This document shows, piece after piece, positions 6,442-9,979 of a DNA stretch of 9,979 nt (positions are counted from its first letter, which is position 1; each line of letters begins with the position of its first letter). Origin of the DNA: Bacillota bacterium (GTDB taxonomy: Bacteria; Bacillota; Clostridia; Oscillospirales; Ruminococcaceae); contig JAEWZG010000078.1 of the NCBI GenBank assembly GCA_023395435.1, forward strand, positions 1-9,979, in the 5' to 3' direction. The position numbers and the translations under genes were made by a program. Under the pieces are notes generated by a model. That model was given only the letters and a program-made list of their open reading frames with translations. It had not been told where the DNA came from and searched no databases.

Positions 6442-8969
6442 TGTCTGTATCACCATTATCGCCATCATCATCAAGAATCAGATCGGCAGGACTTGTTTCT
6501 GGACTTGACACAGAAGAAATCGTAAAGCAGATGTCAGCTTTGTCAAAGCAAAGACTTAACACACAGAAGCAAAAGCTTCAGACTCTTCAGTGGAAGCAGG
6601 TTGAATATAGAAAATCGATTTCCGCTCTTCAGGAATTCAAAGACAAATACTTTAATCTTCTGAAGCCAGACACAAACATCGGTTCGTCTAAGCTTTTCGG
6701 TGCAAGAAGTGTAACTTCATCAAATGCGCTTTTAAAGCTGTCTGCTACAGCCAATGCAACAGAGGGTACATTTAACATAACTGATATTATCAGGAAAGCA
6801 GAAAGTGCTTCAATTGCCAACACAGACAGAGCTATTGATGGTATTACTGTTGATCTCAACACTGTTGAGGGAACAAATTATAATATTAAGGTAAACCTTG
6901 ATGGTCTTACAAAGACGATTTCCTTCACAGGCGGAGCAACAAATGATGAAACAAAGCAGAACATTCTTGATTCAATAAATACAGCATTTAATTCAACAAA
7001 AGCAAGCTTCGCCTTTGATGGTGACAGACTTACTGTCCATAATACAGAAATTGCTGCTATAAACCATACCTTTGTTATTTCAGAGGTATCAAATACTGAC
7101 TTAGCAGGGCTTAAGGCTCTTGGCTTTGAGGATCCAGTAACCAATAAGATTTCTCTTAATACAAAGCTTGAGGATATTTCCTTTATGACAGAACTAAAGG
7201 GAAATGGCTTTACTTTTGATATTAATGGCAAAACATTTGCATTTAATAAGGATGCTACTTTAAGTAGTGTTATTAATACTATAAACAGCAGCGATGCTGG
7301 CGTTAAGCTCACTTATGACAGCGTAAAAGGACAGTTCTCATTGGGAACTATTGATTCCGGTGCTGGTACATCACTGAATATTACCCAGAAGTCTGGCAAT
7401 CTCCTCACAGCGATGTTTGGATCAGATAAAATTGCTGAGGCATCATCAATAAGCTCAAGTTCATTGATGTCAAATGGAATCAAGGGCAATCCGCCTGCAG
7501 CTGATCAGACTTTTGCTTTCAGCGAAGAGAACACAAATATTTCGGAACTTATCAATCAGTCAATAAGCATTACAGTCAATGGCGTTGAAAAGAAAATAGC
7601 ACTTTGGTCATATAATTCCGCTGGTGTAAAAAACGACTTTACAAAGGGCGAAAATGTTGTTTCACAGCTTAATTATGAACTTACTAGGGAATTTGGTGCA
7701 GGTGCTCCATCGTTTTCGTTTGATAAAAATGCAAAGACTTTTACTCTTATGGGAGGAAAAGTCGGAGACGTTATTAAAATCAGTGCATTAAGTGATGTAT
7801 CAGGTGGAAGTGCAAAACTTGTTTCTGCACTTGGCTTTGATGAAACAAATAGCACAAACGAAATTGATATCAATCAAAAGCTTTTTGAAGGCGTTGAAGG
7901 TCCAATAAGTGCAACATTATCATTTGGCAGCGGCAATACAATTACTATCAATGAAAATACAACATTAAAAGAGCTTCTTGATGGTTCTTTTGGGAATATA
8001 ACTCTTGAAAACAACGCACTTAAGCTTAACGGAATTGATATGGCTGGAACCGATGAAGGTGGAAAAGCATACCTCTCATCATTGTTCGGCGAAGAATATA
8101 ATTATCCAGGAGTACCTCCTGCAAACGTTACACCATCCTATGAAGCAAACGGACAGAATGCCATCATGACCTATGACGGAAACACAATAACAAGTAATTC
8201 CAATACATTCACAATCAACGGTACATCTGTTGATATCAGTGCGCTTGAAGCAGGCGCTACAAACATCAGCGTAACAACGGCAAGTGATACTGCATCTGCA
8301 ATGAAGACAATAAAGTCTTTTGTTGAAGATTATAACAATCTTATTGATGCGCTTAATGGGCAGATTTCAACAAAGCATGATAAGGACTATGATCCTCTTA
8401 CAGATGAAGAACGTGAAGATATGTCCGATAAGGAAGTTGAGCTTTGGGAAGAAAAAGCTAAGACAGGTTTGCTTTATCAGGATTCTACAATCAGTAGAAT
8501 AATGATTGATCTTAGAAGTGCGATAAGTTCAGTAAATAATTCAGGCTTTACACTTTTTAATATTGGTATAAAGCCATCATCAGACTATAAGGATAATGGA
8601 AAGCTTGAAATTGATGAAACAAAACTTCAGAAGGCATTGAATGAAAATTCAGATGCAGTATCAAAGTTATTTACTGATGCAAACCATGGATTATCTGCAT
8701 TAGTAACAAATGCACTTGATAGAGCAGTCGCTACGACAGGTGCTAACAAGGGTACACTTATTGTTCTTGCAGGTGTTGAGAATACATCAACTACCGCTGA
8801 AAACAGAATTTCAAAGCAGATTGATACATACAAGGATCTTATTGAAGATCTTCAGGAACGATATGAAAGTGAGCAGGAAAGATATTGGAGGCAATTTACT
8901 ACTCTTGAAAAAACAATGAACAGCTATAATTCACAAAGCTCATGGTTATCGTCGCAATTTCAGCAGTAA
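6441..8969 (+). CDS. fliD: Flagellar filament capping protein FliD (hook-associated protein 2), long form
   Basis: FliD caps the filament tip and promotes insertion of new flagellin monomers. Residues 12-110 form the FliD N-terminal domain (SAGLVSGLDTEEIVKQMSAL at 15-34, then a helix with W51 and Y56). The C-terminal core starts near 568 with GQNAIMTYDG and continues through V-E-D-Y-N-N-L-I-D-A-L (628-638), K-A-K-T-G-L-L (672-678) and the long terminal helix at 785-840. At 842 residues it is far longer than the 450-500 of E. coli or B. subtilis FliD. The extra length lies in the middle, where residues about 130-327 and 370-550 look like diverged copies of one unit. AAAGGAG at 6426-6432 is 8 bases before the ATG, which overlaps the csrA stop (TAATG). 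Confidence 0.96.
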   Translation: MSVSPLSPSSSRIRSAGLVSGLDTEEIVKQMSALSKQRLNTQKQKLQTLQWKQVEYRKSISALQEFKDKYFNLLKPDTNIGSSKLFGARSVTSSNALLKLSATANATEGTFNITDIIRKAESASIANTDRAIDGITVDLNTVEGTNYNIKVNLDGLTKTISFTGGATNDETKQNILDSINTAFNSTKASFAFDGDRLTVHNTEIAAINHTFVISEVSNTDLAGLKALGFEDPVTNKISLNTKLEDISFMTELKGNGFTFDINGKTFAFNKDATLSSVINTINSSDAGVKLTYDSVKGQFSLGTIDSGAGTSLNITQKSGNLLTAMFGSDKIAEASSISSSSLMSNGIKGNPPAADQTFAFSEENTNISELINQSISITVNGVEKKIALWSYNSAGVKNDFTKGENVVSQLNYELTREFGAGAPSFSFDKNAKTFTLMGGKVGDVIKISALSDVSGGSAKLVSALGFDETNSTNEIDINQKLFEGVEGPISATLSFGSGNTITINENTTLKELLDGSFGNITLENNALKLNGIDMAGTDEGGKAYLSSLFGEEYNYPGVPPANVTPSYEANGQNAIMTYDGNTITSNSNTFTINGTSVDISALEAGATNISVTTASDTASAMKTIKSFVEDYNNLIDALNGQISTKHDKDYDPLTDEEREDMSDKEVELWEEKAKTGLLYQDSTISRIMIDLRSAISSVNNSGFTLFNIGIKPSSDYKDNGKLEIDETKLQKALNENSDAVSKLFTDANHGLSALVTNALDRAVATTGANKGTLIVLAGVENTSTTAENRISKQIDTYKDLIEDLQERYESEQERYWRQFTTLEKTMNSYNSQSSWLSSQFQQ

Positions 8970-8996
8970 TTCTTAAGGGTAAAAGGGGATATCAGT

Positions 8997-9359
8997 ATGA
9001 TGAATCCATATCAGCAGTATAAGCAACAGTCAGTAACAACAATGTCACCACTTCAAATGCTTATTGCTTTATATGACAAGGCAGAACAGGAGACTAACAA
9101 GGCGATTTACTATATAGATAACAATGACATCGAAAAAGCTGGTAAGTCAATCCTTAAGGTTCAGGATATTGTCGCTATGCTTGACAGCAGCCTTAAAATG
9201 AAATATGAAGTTGCTGAAAATCTTGCCTCATTATATGAATTCTTTATGGATCAGCTTATAAAAGCAAACGTAACAAAAGATACAGAAATATTAAGACAGC
9301 TTATTCCGTTTTTTGCCGATTTAAAGGATGCGTTTACTCAAATAAGTCGAAAGGGTTAG
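8997..9359 (+). CDS. fliS: Flagellin export chaperone FliS
   Basis: FliS is a small cytoplasmic helical-bundle chaperone that binds the flagellin C-terminus, prevents premature polymerisation and guides flagellin to the export gate. The 120-residue length is typical. The N-terminal signature is N-P-Y-Q-Q-Y-K-Q-Q-S-V-T-T at 3-15, followed by SPLQMLIALYDKA (17-29). The Y-E-F-F-M-D-Q-L-I-K-A-N segment near 81-92 matches the third helix. Two adjacent ATGs (8997 and 9000) are possible starts; the first is preferred because AGGGG at 8984-8988 is 8 bases from it. It follows fliD by 27 bases, the usual arrangement. The usual tryptophan near the C-terminus appears replaced by phenylalanine (L-K-D-A-F). 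Confidence 0.95.
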   Translation: MMNPYQQYKQQSVTTMSPLQMLIALYDKAEQETNKAIYYIDNNDIEKAGKSILKVQDIVAMLDSSLKMKYEVAENLASLYEFFMDQLIKANVTKDTEILRQLIPFFADLKDAFTQISRKG

Positions 9360-9364
9360 TTCAA

Positions 9365-9841
9365 ATGAGTGTTATTAATATTTCATCTATTGCACAGTAC
9401 ATTGATCAGAAAATAGTTCTTCTAAATAAATTTAGAGAAATTACTTCAAAAATAGCAGACTCAGATTTCGATTCTCTTGCGGGACTTATCGCAGAACGTC
9501 AGGTTATTATCAATGATATTGATAACAAAACAGAAAAAATAAGAAAGATTATTGCTGAACAGTCAGACGAGATTTCAGGAATGCTGAGTAAGCTTATAAG
9601 ATTCGAAAAAGTTGAATGTTCGAATGAGTATAAACCTGTTCAGGAAAAATCGGCTGAGCTTGAAAAGCTCCTTATTCAGATTTCTGAAGAGGAAAAGGCT
9701 ATTTACCTGAAAATGGAGAATGTAAAAAAAGACCTTGAAGAAGATATGCTCAAGTCAAACAAAAGCAAAAAGGTTCTTAATTATTTTAATTCATTCGTTG
9801 GAAATGCTTCAAGCGGGAATACTTTTAATTCTGTTACTTAA
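9365..9841 (+). CDS. FliT/FlgN-like flagellar chaperone, last gene of the operon
   Basis: This 158-residue protein is predicted helical from about 5 to 145, with a strongly charged, heptad-rich composition (K, E, I, L). An A-E-R-Q-V-I-I-N-D-I-D-N-K segment at 43-55 resembles the central motif of the FlgN/FliT chaperone superfamily. The tail (139-158) has N-Y-F-N-S-F and then a glycine/serine stretch ending F-N-S-V-T. Its place directly after fliS is that of fliT in B. subtilis, where FliT serves FliD, so a FliD chaperone is the most likely role. Sequence alone cannot separate FliT from a second FlgN. It starts 5 bases after the fliS stop, with AAAGGG at 9350-9355 inside fliS as the ribosome binding site. 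No signal peptide or membrane segment is visible. Confidence 0.7.
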   Translation: MSVINISSIAQYIDQKIVLLNKFREITSKIADSDFDSLAGLIAERQVIINDIDNKTEKIRKIIAEQSDEISGMLSKLIRFEKVECSNEYKPVQEKSAELEKLLIQISEEEKAIYLKMENVKKDLEEDMLKSNKSKKVLNYFNSFVGNASSGNTFNSVT

Positions 9842-9852
9842 TATTTACTATT

Positions 9853-9880
9853 AAGCCGGCACTTGTCGGCTTTTTCTTTT
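9853..9880 (+). terminator. Intrinsic terminator of the flagellar operon
   Basis: AAGCCG (9853-9858) pairs with CGGCTT (9867-9872), extended by a G-T and a C-G pair around an ACTT loop. It is followed by a T-rich tract interrupted by one C (9871-9880). It lies 12 bases after the last flagellar stop codon and ends the ten-gene operon. Confidence 0.9.
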
Positions 9881-9891
9881 TGTGATATAAT
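9863..9891 (+). promoter_or_regulatory. SigA-type promoter for the tRNA-Arg gene
   Basis: TTGTCG at 9863-9868 (four of six matches to TTGACA) is separated by 17 bases from a perfect TATAAT at 9886-9891. A TG at 9883-9884 makes the latter an extended -10. Transcription would begin near 9897-9899, a few bases before the mature tRNA at 9903. The -35 element lies in the loop and 3' arm of the preceding terminator hairpin. Confidence 0.72.
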
Positions 9892-9902
9892 TTATAAAAC
9901 TT

Positions 9903-9979
9903 GCATCCGTAGCTCAGTTGGATAGAGCAATGGCCTCCGACGCCATGTGCCGCTGGTTCGAATCCAGTCGGGTGCACCA
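9903..9979 (+). tRNA. tRNA-Arg, anticodon CCG
   Basis: A complete 77-base cloverleaf is visible. The 7-bp acceptor stem pairs GCATCCG with CGGGTGC (one G-T pair). The D stem is GCTC/GAGC, the anticodon stem ATGGC/GCCAT and the T stem GCTGG/CCAGT around TTCGAAT. The seven-base anticodon loop CTCCGAC (9935-9941) gives anticodon CCG at 9937-9939, which reads the arginine codon CGG. The 3' CCA is encoded and coincides with the end of the window, so downstream sequence is unknown. Confidence 0.96.

Noticed and set aside
6878..7312. Reverse-strand open frame of 144 codons within fliD, and other reverse-strand frames such as 109-582
   Set aside because: They lie fully or almost fully opposite well-supported genes, show no family motifs or suitable ribosome binding sites, and arise from the codon bias of the real genes.
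9315..9322. GCCGATTT in fliS as a SigD promoter
   Set aside because: The nearest TAAG is 19 bases upstream, which is too far, and the sequence is explained by the coding frame.
9903..9979. tRNA 3' end as an integration site for a mobile element
   Set aside because: The window stops at the CCA, and no integrase or repeated tRNA 3' segment was seen upstream, so there is no evidence for an element.

Overview
This window is a flagellar and chemotaxis locus from an AT-rich, Gram-positive bacterium, most likely one of the Clostridia (Firmicutes). The evidence is the FlgM/SigD logic, the FliW-CsrA pair, a DUF6470 (YviE-type) gene, strong AAGGAG-type ribosome binding sites and the gene order flgM-flgN-flgK-flgL-DUF6470-fliW-csrA-fliD-fliS-chaperone. 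That order parallels the late flagellar cluster of Bacillus subtilis, except that no flagellin or FlaG gene lies between csrA and fliD. The family or genus cannot be fixed from this window.

Region 1 (1-1715) is the end of a chemotaxis operon: the last 33 codons of a CheR-like methyltransferase, then complete cheB and cheW, closed by a strong intrinsic terminator at 1687-1715. Region 2 (1716-1808) is a short intergenic stretch carrying a near-consensus SigD/sigma-28 promoter (TAAG-N14-GCCGATAT). Region 3 (1809-9841) is a tightly packed run of ten same-strand genes for hook-filament junction, cap, chaperone and regulatory proteins. It ends in an intrinsic terminator at 9853-9880. Region 4 (9881-9979) holds a tRNA-Arg(CCG) gene with encoded CCA. 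Its likely promoter starts inside the preceding terminator hairpin.

Together the genes form the checkpoint and export module for the outer flagellum. FlgM holds SigD inactive until the hook-basal body can export it. FlgK and FlgL form the hook-filament junction, FliD caps the filament, and FlgN, FliS and the last FliT/FlgN-like protein are candidate chaperones for the exported subunits. FliW and CsrA form the partner switch that couples flagellin translation to flagellin export. CheR, CheB and CheW belong to the signalling pathway that controls motor switching.

I saw no mobile element, CRISPR array, defence module or clearly undescribed system. The least routine observations are an apparent internal duplication in the unusually long FliD, the missing local flagellin gene, and the overlapping terminator and tRNA promoter at the right end.
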